Shown here one piece after another: positions 1 through 9,807 of a stretch of 20,501 nucleotides of DNA (positions are counted from its first letter, which is position 1; each line of letters begins with the position of its first letter). The notes beneath the pieces were generated by a model. That model saw nothing but the letters and a program-made list of their open reading frames with translations. It was not told the origin of the DNA and made no database searches. The stretch lies in the NCBI GenBank assembly GCA_000969725.1, contig JXSR01S074470.1; one strand, written 5' to 3'. This DNA comes from Ophiothrix spiculata (Eukaryota; Echinodermata; Ophiuroidea; Amphilepidida; Ophiotrichidae). Both the position numbers and the translations under genes were made by a program.

Positions 1-236
1 TGCCATAATCCATGATTCGAGTCCCCGCAAAGGCAGTGGAAACTATTTATCTTTTCATGATTAAAAAATAGTTAGGATTCACATTTTCCTGAGCAGATGG
101 ATTCCCTTTACCCTTAATGTTCTTTATTTATGATTTTAAATCAATTTGTATGTATCATGTATTAAACTGTGTTTAATATTTTTACATTTGTATATTGTCA
201 TGTTGAATTTTAACCGAATAAAATCAATCAATCACT
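1..236 (+). mobile_element. 3' end of a non-LTR retrotransposon (partial)
   Basis: The stretch ends in an AATAAA-like signal followed directly by a short ATCA-type simple repeat (about 219-236) instead of a poly(A) tail, as is usual for CR1/L2-type LINEs. Near the start a CAGTGGAAA motif (about 33-41) recurs, in similar context, in the 3' untranslated region of the recognisable LINE at 16751-18259 (CAGTGGAAA near 18173-18182), so the two may belong to related families. The 5' part lies outside the window and no coding sequence is visible. A different retroposon class with a similar tail is possible. Confidence 0.5.
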
Positions 237-745
237 ATTACATAATGCTATGAATTTTCAAAATTCAAAATTCTTGGGTCGCTTCAAAAAAATTGAAAGG
301 GGTATCTCTGGTCACAACATGAAATGATCGAGGCTTCATACAGAATACTTTTCCAAGTCCATCCTGCTTGGACAGAGGATTTTCTTTTTTGGAAATGAAC
401 CAAATATGACATGAACCACTCTCGGTCAGCTCTTCAATTTGTCACATCTGTTTATTCACCCATGTTTAGTTCATTTCATATAATTTTTGCAGAGCATATT
501 GTAGAAGAGTGGCCTAATCAAATACATTAGGCCAAATTTGACAAAGAATTAAGTGGGAGGCCAATGATGCTCAAGAAAGCAACAAATGGCTCCAAATATT
601 CAAACATTGCAGAAATTTTGATGGGTTTTGCGTGCAAAGGTTGGATGTTTTCATGCACGCACACACCCCTACACTTGACTGGAGAGTCCTGTTCCTGTGT
701 GAATTAACAATCTATTTGATAGGTTCGATATTCACACACCACATT
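237..745. other. Non-coding stretch without a recognised element
   Basis: AT-rich sequence with stop codons in all frames and no convincing gene. The only small structure seen is a short hairpin at 511-533, where GGCCTAAT is followed by ATTAGGCC across a 7-bp loop. A 60-codon open stretch starting at 632 has no recognisable composition or motif and runs into the fold-back element that follows. Confidence 0.5.
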
Positions 746-963
746 GGGGCAATCTACACAGGAGTGCAAATCCAGATGAGTACGCATCTCCGTAAGTCGT
801 TTTGTAGTAAGTAGACTGTGGCCACACTGGCGTCAGATCCGGATCTGCTGTACAGTACTCTGCGTACAGGTGTATGTGTAAGCGGCCCACGGAGATGCGG
901 ATCTCAGATCTGGATCTTGGAGATGCGCATGAATCTGGATTTGCTCTCCATGTAGATTGCCCC
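746..963. repeat. Fold-back (MITE-like) element with ~50-bp inverted ends
   Basis: The left arm starts with GGGGCAATCTACA at 746 and contains GCAAATCCAGAT and CGCATCTCC. The right arm, read on the minus strand from 963, starts with the same GGGGCAATCTACA and has the same two blocks in the same order. The middle is rich in GGATC/GATCC palindromes. No transposase is encoded, and an open stretch on the minus strand across the element is only a by-product of its composition. Target duplications are not clear, so the superfamily is not assigned. It is probably a non-autonomous DNA transposon. Confidence 0.8.
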
Positions 964-2012
964 ATAGTGTCCTCTGTGTCATGAAGAAAAGGAAATTCAA
1001 TTCTCGCCGTAAAATGACATAGTCTGGCCTCCGACATAATACTATCACAATTTTGATAAAATGACACTGGTTGAATTTGGTAAATTGGTGATCAGTGTCT
1101 AGGATATTGGACTAGACTACTGTCGACCCCAGGCGCTGACAATGTTCATGATATTGAACTACTCCACTACAAAACACGCTACTTTGCCGTGGGATGATTA
1201 TCAATTTCCATAATGTTATAAACAACCTTCAGGGTTCAATATTTCATGTAACCATTTTGTAAAGCTTGGCTCTCATTGTCCAAATGTATCGTCTCATTTC
1301 CTATTATATGCACGCCAGTGAACTCATCTTTGAAGTACATCACTGTAGGGTGTACTGGGGCTCAAAACAGGCAAGATATTTTTAAAAGATCTTAAAGGCA
1401 AGATCAACAATGTTCAAAGAAGAAACTAATGACCATATGGGTTTCTTACATAATGGTGATAATAGTTATGATATACGTTCAAAATGATACATTCATCTTA
1501 AAGGGCCTATGAAATATGATGATAATCCTTTTGTACGTCTTTGCGGGACATCTCCTTTCAAAAAACGGCCCCCAAGGAGAACACAATACCGATAGCATCA
1601 TTAGTGATGATATTGATTAATCAGAAAAATGATCAGTGAGTTTACCAAGAATAGATTCAAACCAATCATCTTGAATTGTCAGCCTGGATAACTTTTGTTG
1701 CATTTGTATATCACCACATATCAGTATGACCATAAATCGGTTATTATCCTGCACACGATTCCATGTCTAATTGCCATGCATTTGAATGCTGTTAGATTGT
1801 TAAGTGGCAAGATACCAGCTGGTTTCTACAGATTCAATGTAATGATGTTGACAACTGAACTTGACTCCATTTTGACTTGAGGCATGGACAACAGACAGAA
1901 TACGCGATGTGTTTGCCTCTAATAGCTATCACTTCAACCATTATATAGTAATAAGAATATGCCATAGGCGGCTTCTTTATTAACACAATGGTGTATATCG
2001 ATTGCAATAAAA
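964..2012. other. Non-coding stretch
   Basis: No gene, inverted repeat or tandem structure that I can support. Open stretches here are short, in no preferred frame and lack recognisable motifs. Confidence 0.45.
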
Positions 2013-2230
2013 AACTTCATACAACTGATTATTACATCATGTTTTATTATCCGAACAATGTTTTATTGATGGTAAAGAGTTGAGGCCACTTTCGGGCCAA
2101 AATGATTTCACAATCTTTGTGATTAATATAGAACTTCATTTAAGCTGTTTATTACACCACATTGTATAATTATTCTAAGTTTAAAGAGTTTGAGGCCTAA
2201 CATTTTCCGAATCAAATGTGCAATTCATCA
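2013..2230. repeat. Degenerate direct repeat, period about 110-120 bp
   Basis: Two neighbouring segments share an order of short blocks: AACTTCAT (2013 and 2132), a TTATTACA block, then AAAGAGTT-GAGGCC (about 2074 and 2183), followed by a similar stretch around TTTCGGGCC / TTTTCCGAATC. The copies are strongly diverged with several length differences. A GTTGAGGCC block recurs near 2714, so more copies may lie downstream. The relation is weak and could be partly chance. Confidence 0.35.
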
Positions 2231-2948
2231 AAAGGTTTGAATTTGGGAAGAACACAAACTGAGATATCACACCAAGAGTGGGAAGATTGAGGGAAAGGTG
2301 TTTTAAAATCCTCAACTGTTTTAAATATCCATATTGCCACATCAAAAAATGTACGTTCCAACCCTAAATTCAATTAGAAACAGTAGTGTGTCAAAACCTG
2401 AATTTTGAAGTCACCTTTCTTCAAATTGTCCTTTTAACTGAGATGCTGCATGTCTCAAAATTGCTGAAAGCTAGATTTGATAAAAGCCAATTGTTTAGGC
2501 GTAACAGAAAAAAATGCAATGGAGTAAATAAAGGTGCAGAAAATATACCATTTGCCAGCAAACTTTGAACAATTGGGAAACTTCACTTTAAGAACAAGTA
2601 ACATTGTCCTTGCTTAAAGTGATAAACAGGTTGTCAGGTTTTAATATGTTGGTTTTATTTTATCTTTGGGATAGAATAAGATATCAATGAAATTTGCGAA
2701 AAGTTTCAATTGTTGAGGCCCCATTGCTATTTCAAATTGATGCATCACATATTTGAATTCAAAATCACACATGCTGTTCTTCCAAAAGAGCCGTAATCTG
2801 AGTTATTGCAACCTATCCTGTTATTAATTATTGTGTCAGTCAGCATTTCAATACTATAGGATCACAAGTCAAGAATAGAATTCAACTTCTACAAGTGAGA
2901 TACTGAAATCAATCCTGGATTTGCATCACCTTGCAATGCAATTTATGC
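2231..2948. other. Non-coding stretch
   Basis: AT-rich, no convincing coding region or transposon end. A 60-codon open stretch (2386-2568) shows no recognisable domain and no supporting context. Confidence 0.45.
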
Positions 2949-2956
2949 AAACTACA

Positions 2957-3338
2957 CCCGGAGGGGCACCCAACTTTGGTTTTGGTAGGAGTGTGCGGCC
3001 CCGATATCTGAAACCCTAGTCTAGGGAGCGGAAGATCAGCTCTGAAAAGGGGGTCTAGTGAACTGAAGTGACCCAAAAATGACCTTTGAGAACTAATTTT
3101 TGGGACTAAATTAAGTGGCTCTGGAAGCCAAAATGTCCTAAATTTTCCTGGAAATATGGGGCTTGGGAACTAAATTTCAAAAAATGAGGCTAGGGAACTG
3201 AACTTTTTTGAAAATAAGGCTTGTTAACTAAAGATTGTGCTTGAAATAGTGGTCTTGGGAGCGGCAGACAAGGCGTGAAAAGGGGGTCTTGAGTGTCGCA
3301 CATACCCATACCATCTTTCTAGGTCAGTTCCCCCTGGG
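2957..3338. mobile_element. TIR element with 8-bp target duplication and internal minisatellite
   Basis: AAACTACA flanks the segment on both sides (2949-2956 and 3339-3346), a perfect 8-bp direct repeat as left by hAT-type and some other cut-and-paste transposons. The ends are imperfect inverted repeats: CCCGGAGGGG at the left and, on the minus strand, CCCAGGGGG at the right, followed in both arms by a GGTA-rich and GTGTGCGGC/ATGTGCGAC block. Inside, GGGAGCGG...GAAAAGGGGGTCT occurs twice (from 3024 and from 3257). Between these lie repeats of about 28-30 bp starting near 3160, 3188 and 3218 (GGCTNGGGAACT type). There is no transposase, so it is non-autonomous. The superfamily is inferred from target-site length only. 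Confidence 0.8.
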
Positions 3339-3346
3339 AAACTACA

Positions 3347-3810
3347 TATGACCACTCAGTCTCTTAGTTCTGTCCTAGTTTCTAACAGGTGGCTCATTCT
3401 TGAGTTGAGTTTTACAGTGAGTAAACTAAGTATGAGCAAATAATGTTTATTGATGTGAACGGAGATATGGAAATGCTAAAAGGGTGCAAGACAGAGTTAC
3501 AACAGACAAAGTTACAGATGATGAATATGGGAAGTTTCAGGAGACTAATGATACAGGTGATGTATATATTGTAAGAGAGTAAGGGCAAAACTGATGAATA
3601 TCAGGCCTTCATATTAATTCTGTCCAGAATCTAAACTAGTAACCTCACTAAATCTCACAATATACTATTCCACAAAGTAAAGAATTTTGCCTAAGTCCAA
3701 ATACGTCATAGACCCAAGTTATCTATGACCACAAAATCGCTGCCATGGCAGTGCCTGGTCAGTGGCTTAACGATTTATTACAAAGATTTATTTAGCTGTC
3801 ATATAAAAAA
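3347..3810. other. Non-coding stretch
   Basis: Nothing recognised. It is AT-rich, with no long open frame and no repeat that I could pair with another part of the window. Confidence 0.4.
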
Positions 3811-3967
3811 AATAATGAATGTTTCTTATTTGTGTCAATGGAACAAATATTTCATTCGATGAAAGATCAATGTCCCATTCAACTCTGCTTCGCCTCGTTT
3901 GAATGGAGCATATGATGTTTCACCTCATGAAATATTTGTACCATTGCACTCATAAACATTCATTATT
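3811..3967. repeat. Fold-back element, ~69-bp imperfect arms
   Basis: The left arm begins AATAATGAATGTTT at 3811 and contains ACAAATATTTCAT. The right arm, read in reverse from 3967, gives AATAATGAATGTTT and ACAAATATTTCAT in the same order, with CCATTCAA closing both arms toward a loop of about 20 bp that includes CTTCGCCTCG (near 3888-3897). Flanks contain TATA on both sides (about 3802 and 3970), possibly target duplication plus the outermost end bases. It has no coding capacity and is likely a MITE. Confidence 0.75.
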
Positions 3968-4763
3968 TGTATACCAATCAACACCAAGGGCTCAAACATA
4001 GGCCTGCATACTTTGACCATAATAAATTGAAGTGTGTCTGAGCCCTAACAGTTGACCAATAGTCTTCCATTTAGGAAGGTAATCCATCTGAAATTAGCAA
4101 GAAAACAAGTAAGCAAGAGGCTAAAATTCAATTCCTCATAACAATATTCTTTTTCTATATTCTCCTACATCTAATTTTTACATGCCTGACAAAAGCTACA
4201 CAGAAAAAAAAATCATTTTTCTAATAAAGTAAATCTAAGAATAATAACCATCTTTCAAATCAAATTTCTTGCTTTAAAACAATCAAATGTCATGTCAACA
4301 AGTACGCTGGCTTCTACTGATGGAGACACATCCCAATCAATAACAATTACTTAGACTGGTATTGCCCGGGACAAATTACATGTGCGGATGCAAACGCAAT
4401 AATGCAAACGGGAAAAACACAAAAACAAGACGAGCTTCCCACACATAGTCAATCCTTTATGGGCTGAGCTTCTTTATTAAAATCTTGTCTAGACTTCGAT
4501 CACAACAGTCTGAATTTGCTCTATTCACAATACTTATCACTTTATATAGTTCTTCTCTAACCAATATTGCTAGCTCTTTCATTCATTTCAATTACCGGCA
4601 AAACATCACATACGATTCTGCGATTGTCCGAGTGGTTCGACAAATTCTGAGTTGCAGTGCAAAATAACAACATGCCAAAAGCAGATAGACTTTGTGACAA
4701 ATAAACGAGCAGCATAAAGTGCTAAATGGCAATACAAAGAATCTTAACTATAGGCCAAACAAT
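3968..4763. other. Non-coding stretch
   Basis: No gene, RNA or transposon end could be supported. A 60-codon open stretch (4485-4667) has no recognisable features. Confidence 0.4.
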
Positions 4764-4863
4764 AATTTATTGGACAATATAAACACAGATCCAGAGTACA
4801 GGGCCCCATTGTTTGTGAATGCAACCTGTACCATGGATTTTTGTTTAAATTGTCCAATAAATT
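4764..4863. repeat. Inverted repeat with ~39-bp arms
   Basis: The left arm at 4764-4802 (AATTTATTGGACAAT, TAAACA, ATCCA, GTACAGG in order) matches the reverse complement of 4825-4863 at most positions, leaving a 22-bp loop. A cruciform or a very short fold-back transposon are both possible. No clear target duplication is seen. Confidence 0.7.
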
Positions 4864-4873
4864 AGGCTTAATT

Positions 4874-4908
4874 ACATTAGGCTTAGTGTACTGTACAAAG
4901 CCTAATGT
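4874..4908. repeat. Short perfect hairpin
   Basis: ACATTAGGCTT (4874-4884) and AAGCCTAATGT (4898-4908) are exact inverted repeats of 11 bp around a 13-bp loop. It lies 10 bp after the larger inverted repeat and could be a rearranged part of the same element. There is no evidence of a terminator function in this eukaryotic setting. Confidence 0.6.
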
Positions 4909-6221
4909 TACAAAAATTTAAAGGGCAATTCATGATCTACTTTTCATCCTCAAGGTCACCTCTATCAAAACCCAAGTTTTTTTAGCAAATAAGAATCTGT
5001 GACTGGTATATGTTACAAACTCCGAACCATCCTTTCACATGTGCTTGTATTTTTGAGAAAAGGGAGAAAATATGTGCTTTTCTAATTATTGCTAGGCCCG
5101 ACAGTGGTTACAACACAGCCTATGGGGATTTTTAAAATGCTGAAAAGCTCGTTACTTGAAAACGAATGCTTGGAATTATGTGAAATTTTCAGCATACATT
5201 TATGTTGTCCTCTATCTTTTCTACATCAAGGAAAAAAAAGGCCTACAAGACTAGTGCTATCTTACATTAAAATGCATTTTAAAGAACAACATGAATGAAA
5301 ACACTCATATCAGTCCTTGCTACAGAACCAATGATGTCTACTGTCTTGAGCGCAGATGTAGTTTGTGGGAGGCATACACCAAATCACCTAACACTAGTAC
5401 CACAAAGACCATAATTGTGCATATGTGGCTGTCCAGCCCGTATGAGCCGTAAATGCAAGAAACTTTATTTTGCGGTACAGGTGAAAATACATACATGTCA
5501 AGGTCGTAATTTGCCGAAATTGATTTTTTGACAGATTCACAATCCTTGTGCTTACTACAAAATATTAGCAAAGTTTCATTTCAAGAAAATGATAGGAAAT
5601 GTGAAATAAATCTGCATATTTTTGAGACAATCAACAGAAAATATAGAGCTTACTGATCTTTGAACGTGTTTACTCCCTGACAACCTTTGGCGGACCATAA
5701 CTTGATTTCTGGATATCGTGTGAAGTTCATTAAAAGGAGTCATTTTAATCCTTAAAGCATTGTCTTTGCTTTTAAGTGAAAATGACAAAAAGCAACATTT
5801 ACGGCTGGTTTGGGATGGACGGTCACATATGTGCAATCCATTTCTGAATCTGTTTGCCAGGTCATCAAGTGTTGTCAAAATATATTTGTCAAGTTTCTTC
5901 AACTTTTTGCTACACTGAAAGATGACGCATGATAAAGCAACAGAAATCCCTAACAAGCCCCATTCAAATTCTGTCTTCTATATATTTTGCTATTCTTGTT
6001 GCCAATGAAAATACTCGATGTCATGCAAGCACGTTTTCCTACAGTGTTCAATAATGCTCAGTCAATATCATGTTTTCTGGTGCCATATCACGTTATACTT
6101 GAAGAGAAAATTTCTGCGAGACATTAAACGATTTATTTGGTGTTGCTCTGATGATGGTATTCATAAAACACACACATGCCTACCTAGGGTGTTTCCTTTG
6201 CTGGCATGTTGTGATTGTATA
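4909..6221. other. Non-coding stretch with meaningless open frames
   Basis: Several open stretches of 69-126 codons lie here, the longest on the minus strand at 5576-5956. Their composition is what AT-rich random sequence gives: no recognisable domain, no repeated motif, no paired splice sites. I do not call a gene. No transposon ends were recognised. Confidence 0.45.
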
Positions 6222-6985
6222 CAATGTAGCAACAGGTTATTCCCCTTTACAATCTCCTATGAGAGAGGGGATGGGGTACACAGATATCGCTTGCTAAACA
6301 ATAAGGCCTAAAAATGTTGTTGACTTGCCCTTTAATGGTGAAATTGATGGTCGGTAGGTCAGATTTTTTTCCTTCTTGAAAATGGACCCCCCAAAAAACC
6401 TGAATAAGGTAGTTTACATATATGTTTTCATTGTTTTGTGCTTTACTTATTCAAGATATATGTTTATTTCATGCAAATGTTTGACATTCTGTGAATATTG
6501 TTGTAAATTCAACCAAAATATTTTTTGACATTTTTACCAAATGCATTGTTGAGATAGGCAAAAGTTCAACAACAACAACAAAAACGTGACCCTAAATTTT
6601 GTAAAATTTTAGGTCGGTCGCAAAGGGTAAGTCAACAAATTTCTTTCAGGCCTAAAAATAAAACTGATATAGAAAAACTATGAACTAAATGAAACAATTA
6701 AACTGTACATAGTATAAAAGATGGGAAATATTTGTACCCAATGCTTTACTCTATCTCTTTAAGGGAACAGAGGTATAGCAGACCTGGATATATAGAGATA
6801 TTGCTTGTAAGAAAGAGTAAAAATAAAACTTGATACCATGATCAAATATCAAAACTAGGAACTGAACGAGACAATAAATTGTGCAAAATTTCAAGATGGA
6901 AGGTATTTGTAAACAATGCTAACAGGTTATTCCCCTCTTCACTGCTTTCCCAGGAAGGGGGTAAATGGATATTGGTAAAGATGTG
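6222..6985 (+). repeat. Short tandem array of ~165-bp monomers, interrupted
   Basis: The block AAAAATAAAACT recurs at 6654 and 6819, a 165-bp step, and is followed in both copies by matching blocks: GAACTRAA, AATTGTGCAAAA-like sequence, GATGGAAGGTATTTGTA-like sequence and an AATGCT block. AACAGGTTATTCCCCT occurs near 6230 and again near 6919, placing the end of an earlier partial copy at 6222-6304. The first and second copies are split by the Harbinger-like insertion at 6305-6652. Copies are well diverged. This monomer does not resemble the similar-length monomer of the array starting at 11078. Confidence 0.65.
6305..6652. mobile_element. PIF/Harbinger-like non-autonomous element
   Basis: The inner ends are inverted: GGCCTAAAAATGTTGTTGAC reads inward from 6305, and the minus strand from 6652 reads GGCCTGAAAGAAATTTGTTGAC, with GACTTRCCCTTT continuing in both. 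TAA flanks the element at 6302-6304 and 6653-6655, matching the TWA target duplication of PIF/Harbinger transposons. The uninterrupted monomer at about 6817-6823 carries the intact TAA target, which supports the boundaries. No transposase is present. Confidence 0.75.
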
Positions 6986-7035
6986 GAGGAGGGGTGAATC
7001 ACATTTTTTATTTTTACTTCATCTATTGAAGAAAG

Positions 7036-7231
7036 GAAGACTTGGAGGATGCAGGTGGAGGAAGAGATTAAAAGGGTTGGGTTGGGGAGGGGAGGGAGGA
7101 CGCATTGAATCGGGTGAGGTGGAGGGAGGGAGTAAAGACGGTTGCGGCGTGTGTGTGGTCAATCCGGCCACCCATGTGACGGGGATAAAACCGGATTTAA
7201 AATATTGGCTTACTACTACTACTACTACTAC
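7036..7231 (+). mobile_element. Possible retroposon 3' end, G-rich with (TAC)7 tail
   Basis: This patch stands out from its AT-rich surroundings by strong purine/G richness (7036-7150), followed by a GGCCACCCATGTGACGGGG block and an AAACCGGATTTAAAAT block, then seven TAC units at 7211-7231. A body ending in a trinucleotide tail suits a LINE or SINE 3' terminus inserted in plus orientation. No reverse transcriptase, tRNA-like promoter boxes or target duplication were found. A simple composition anomaly with a microsatellite is the alternative. Open frames on both strands across it reflect its skewed base content. Confidence 0.4.
7074..7096 (+). other. G-quadruplex-forming run
   Basis: Five runs of three to four G are separated by loops of only one or two bases (TT, TT, A, A). 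This fits the usual G4 rule and has short loops, which favours stability. More GGA/GGGA repeats follow up to about 7130. A role is not shown. Confidence 0.7.
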
Positions 7232-7342
7232 TATTGATACAAAGTATTTTTTTAATTTTATGATTTTGATTTTATTCATATGATTAGTTAACTGATAAAA
7301 TCTATCAGCCTGTGCTTAAGACTACTCAAATCAAAATACCAG

Positions 7343-7591
7343 CGGTCGATTTCACTAACGTTAAAATGCATCATTAACCCATCGTAAGACCACAACCCAT
7401 CGTTAGCTGTGACCATCTCTTAACCCCACGCATCATCAACAAAGGGTTCGATTTTTCTAATGCATAATTCATATACCTTACGATGCGGTGAACACTTACA
7501 TAGGGTTTTCATGTCTTTGTGAAGTCTAGTTGTAGTTACGAGCTGAACCCTTCGTTAGCTACGATACATCGTAATGTTAGTGAAATCGACC
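7343..7591. mobile_element. Fold-back DNA element, ~20-bp TIRs
   Basis: GGTCGATTTCACTAACGTTA (7344-7363) is inverted at 7572-7591 with one or two changes. CCAG lies on both sides (7339-7342 and 7592-7595) and may be a 4-bp target duplication. Internal parts contain further CATCGTWAG-type blocks in both orientations. An open stretch on the plus strand starting at 7519 crosses the right end and is not a gene. The superfamily is unassigned. Confidence 0.65.
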
Positions 7592-7889
7592 CCAGGCCCT
7601 CTAATTATTTTCATTCTGTGTACTTTTTTGGTTGTAAAAATGTTTTGTGCTTTTTAGATGTAGGAGAGTATAACTTGGTGCTCATGTTCACAATGACAAA
7701 CCAAAATTAAACTAAATGACATACAACTTTCTGTTCAAAAGTTAAAAGTTTCAATGTTTTAAAACTGTGCAATACATCCCCAACAAATCACATGGGTTCA
7801 CATTAATATTGAAGTATTTAGATACCATTTTAAATATAACATACCTACCCATAAAAATAGTGTATAATAGTAAAAGAATACAACACATA

Positions 7890-8482
7890 CGAGGGGGTAT
7901 CAAAAAGTTTTAAACTTTACCCAGAAGGGATTGAGCTATATCAGTGAAATTTTGTCAGAATAGTCACTCGTCTTTATGTACATTATTATGCAGAAATTGT
8001 GTCATAAGTAGTTTTACTTTCTTTACAGGTGGTGATTGATGTCATCTACCTACCCGCTTACAACATACGCTGCATTGAGGAAATTGAGACATGCGGCGTA
8101 ATTAAGTCCATGCACTTGAAGGGTTACAGGGCCCAGTAAATCTTATTGGCACCACCAAAGTTTAGATGTTTGATACCATATTAACGGGTAGGGTTTCTTC
8201 TATCCATTGATACCAAAATTATGGAAATCGGGCCATTACTGACATCACAAAGGTGTAATTAAACATGGCCAACCTGAAAATGTTGATTTTCATTGAAATA
8301 TAAAATCGGATTTTTTCAATAGAGAGGATCTCTACAATAATGTAGACAGTCACTTAGAAGTGGGAGAAATGTGTTATTTTGCACATTAACTATGCAAAGA
8401 TGCCTAAAGTATCTCATAGTGAAATTTTGTTCCTGGCGCCATTTCTTCTGGGTAAAGTTTAAAACTTTTTGATACCCCATCG
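7890..8482 (+). mobile_element. Internally deleted Tc1/mariner element
   Basis: The ends are long, nearly perfect inverted repeats: from 7890 CGAGGGGGTATC, AAAAAGTTTTAAACTTT and ACCCAGAAG; from 8482 on the minus strand CGATGGGGTATC with the same following blocks. TA flanks both ends (7888-7889 and 8483-8484), the mariner target. The total of about 593 bp is far below a full mariner, so most of the transposase is gone. The right end is related to the truncated copy at 15188-15390. Assignment rests on TA, the CGAGGG-type end and the protein remnant listed separately. Confidence 0.75.
8059..8140 (+). pseudogene. Mariner transposase N-terminal remnant
   Basis: Reading from about 8068 the frame gives IRCIEEIETCGVIK then SMHLKGYRAQ before a TAA stop. 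This resembles the N-terminal helix-turn-helix of mariner transposases, which commonly shows an R-x-V-I-K...L-K-G pattern followed by a K/A-E-I segment. Nothing homologous to the catalytic D-D-D domain follows. The match is short and judged by eye, so chance similarity cannot be excluded, but its position inside a TA-flanked element with mariner-like ends supports it. Confidence 0.4.
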
Positions 8483-8484
8483 TA

Positions 8485-8866
8485 TGTACCTAATACAGTT
8501 TTTTTGGCCCTAAAATACGCTTCAAATAGTAATTTTAAGCAATTGAGTCTTCACAAAGTCTAAAGACAAGTTCCCTTTATTTTTTAAATTAATTTTTCTG
8601 TAGACAGCAGCATGTATCTCGCACCTTCAAGCATCCCACGCGAGTAGCAACCAACCAATCAAGCAGCAGATAGACCCGCGCCCCGGGACCTTGCATTTGA
8701 ATTGCTATGCAACAGGTGTTGATGATGGGACACCTTTTGTAACCAACCTTGAGAAATTCAATTATTCATATGCAACAAAGATTGTGGCAAATATGAAGAT
8801 ATAAGATATAAGTGTTATTACTGAATTTTCAAATTGGCTGAAATATTCTAATATTTGATAACTCAC
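8485..8866. other. Non-coding stretch with a small GC-rich patch
   Basis: No element or gene was recognised. Around 8630-8690 GC content rises locally (CACGCGAGTAGC, CCCGCGCCCCGGG), with an AACCAATC box, but there is no downstream open frame or splice signal to suggest a promoter. Confidence 0.35.
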
Positions 8867-9079
8867 CCTGAAAAGGGGGACTCTGCGACAGAACACTTTT
8901 CAAGAAACAGGTGAAAATAGGCAGCAAAAAATAAAGAAAATAATAAGAATTTCCAGCAGATTTTCTGTTGTAAAATTTGATCGCCTTGATCAATTTCAAC
9001 AAGTAAGATGTCATTTTAAAGCATAGAAAATGTTGCAACAGAATCAAAATTGATATCATCTGAAAGTCCCCCCTTTTGG
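8867..9079. repeat. Imperfect fold-back, low confidence
   Basis: AAAAGGGGGACT at 8871-8882 is matched by AGTCCCCCCTTTT at 9065-9077. The centre (about 8957-9010) is a second imperfect palindrome around TTTGATC...GATCAATTT. The segments between pair poorly. It is probably an old fold-back element; an open frame on the minus strand covering it has no recognisable domain. Confidence 0.4.
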
Positions 9080-9807
9080 AGAAGCCATCAAATATCATTA
9101 TTGCCAGAAAAAGTTTCAAATTTGTATCACCTTTTCATCAGAGTTGTGATGTTATTGTATTATTTAAGACATGCATGATTCAGTCAGAGATGGTCCAGTG
9201 GAACAGTTCCTGACACTTTATTTGAAATTCATTCAGCAACAAGAATTAAGAATTCAAATTTGCTGGAAGGCATATGAAATATCCTCGCGCAAGACATTAA
9301 CTCTTTTTTATGTTTTTGTCGATTGGGAACCTGTTTTCAAACAGTCTTGCTGTTGAGTGGAAGATGTGAAGTCATCTCAATAAGGAAACATTTCGATTCC
9401 ATAGATTCAAATCACTTCTCAAGTAATGGGAACTCCTTCGTGTGTATACAGGTCACACCCAATTTTTAAAAATTTATGACAAAGTGAGTAAATCATGTTT
9501 AAGGACTAACACATCAAAAAACAATGTAATTAAAAACAAGAAGTATTCTTTAAGGTGCGTTTACACTGTGACAAAGGATAACGACGTAAGGTAACGATGG
9601 AGGGTAACAAACTTGCAACTGAAAACGACTGATAGTGACGATGGCTTTTTGAAATCTGGTACAATGCTTCAATTGCTGTCTGACTTAAAATCAACTATAC
9701 TTTAACCTGTGAAAACACCTGGTTTACCTGACATCTTAACATTATAGCTTGCCATCAAAAAACGACCAATAAGAACCCGTGTAGAGGCATTCTTTGAGGA
9801 ACAGGTT
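9080..9807. other. Non-coding stretch with a possible solo transposon end
   Basis: No gene was recognised. AAGGTGCGTTTACACTGTGA at 9553-9572 has the look of a TIR from a cut-and-paste element, but I found no inverted partner in the window, so it is not called. The remaining sequence is ordinary AT-rich DNA. Confidence 0.35.

Noticed and set aside
732..1067. 111-codon open frame on the minus strand
   Set aside because: It lies over a fold-back element and is explained by the palindromic composition.
5576..5956. 126-codon open frame on the minus strand
   Set aside because: No recognisable domain, composition typical of random AT-rich sequence, no splice or transcript signals.
6879..7283. 134-codon open frame on the plus strand and an overlapping 86-codon frame on the minus strand
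   Set aside because: They owe their length to the G-rich patch and the TAC repeat, and the low-complexity products have no homology I recognise.
8630..8690. Small CpG/GC-rich patch as a promoter
   Set aside because: Too short, with no TATA or initiator context and no gene downstream.
9553..9575. GGTGCGTTTACACTG motif as a transposon end
   Set aside because: No inverted partner or target duplication found in the window.
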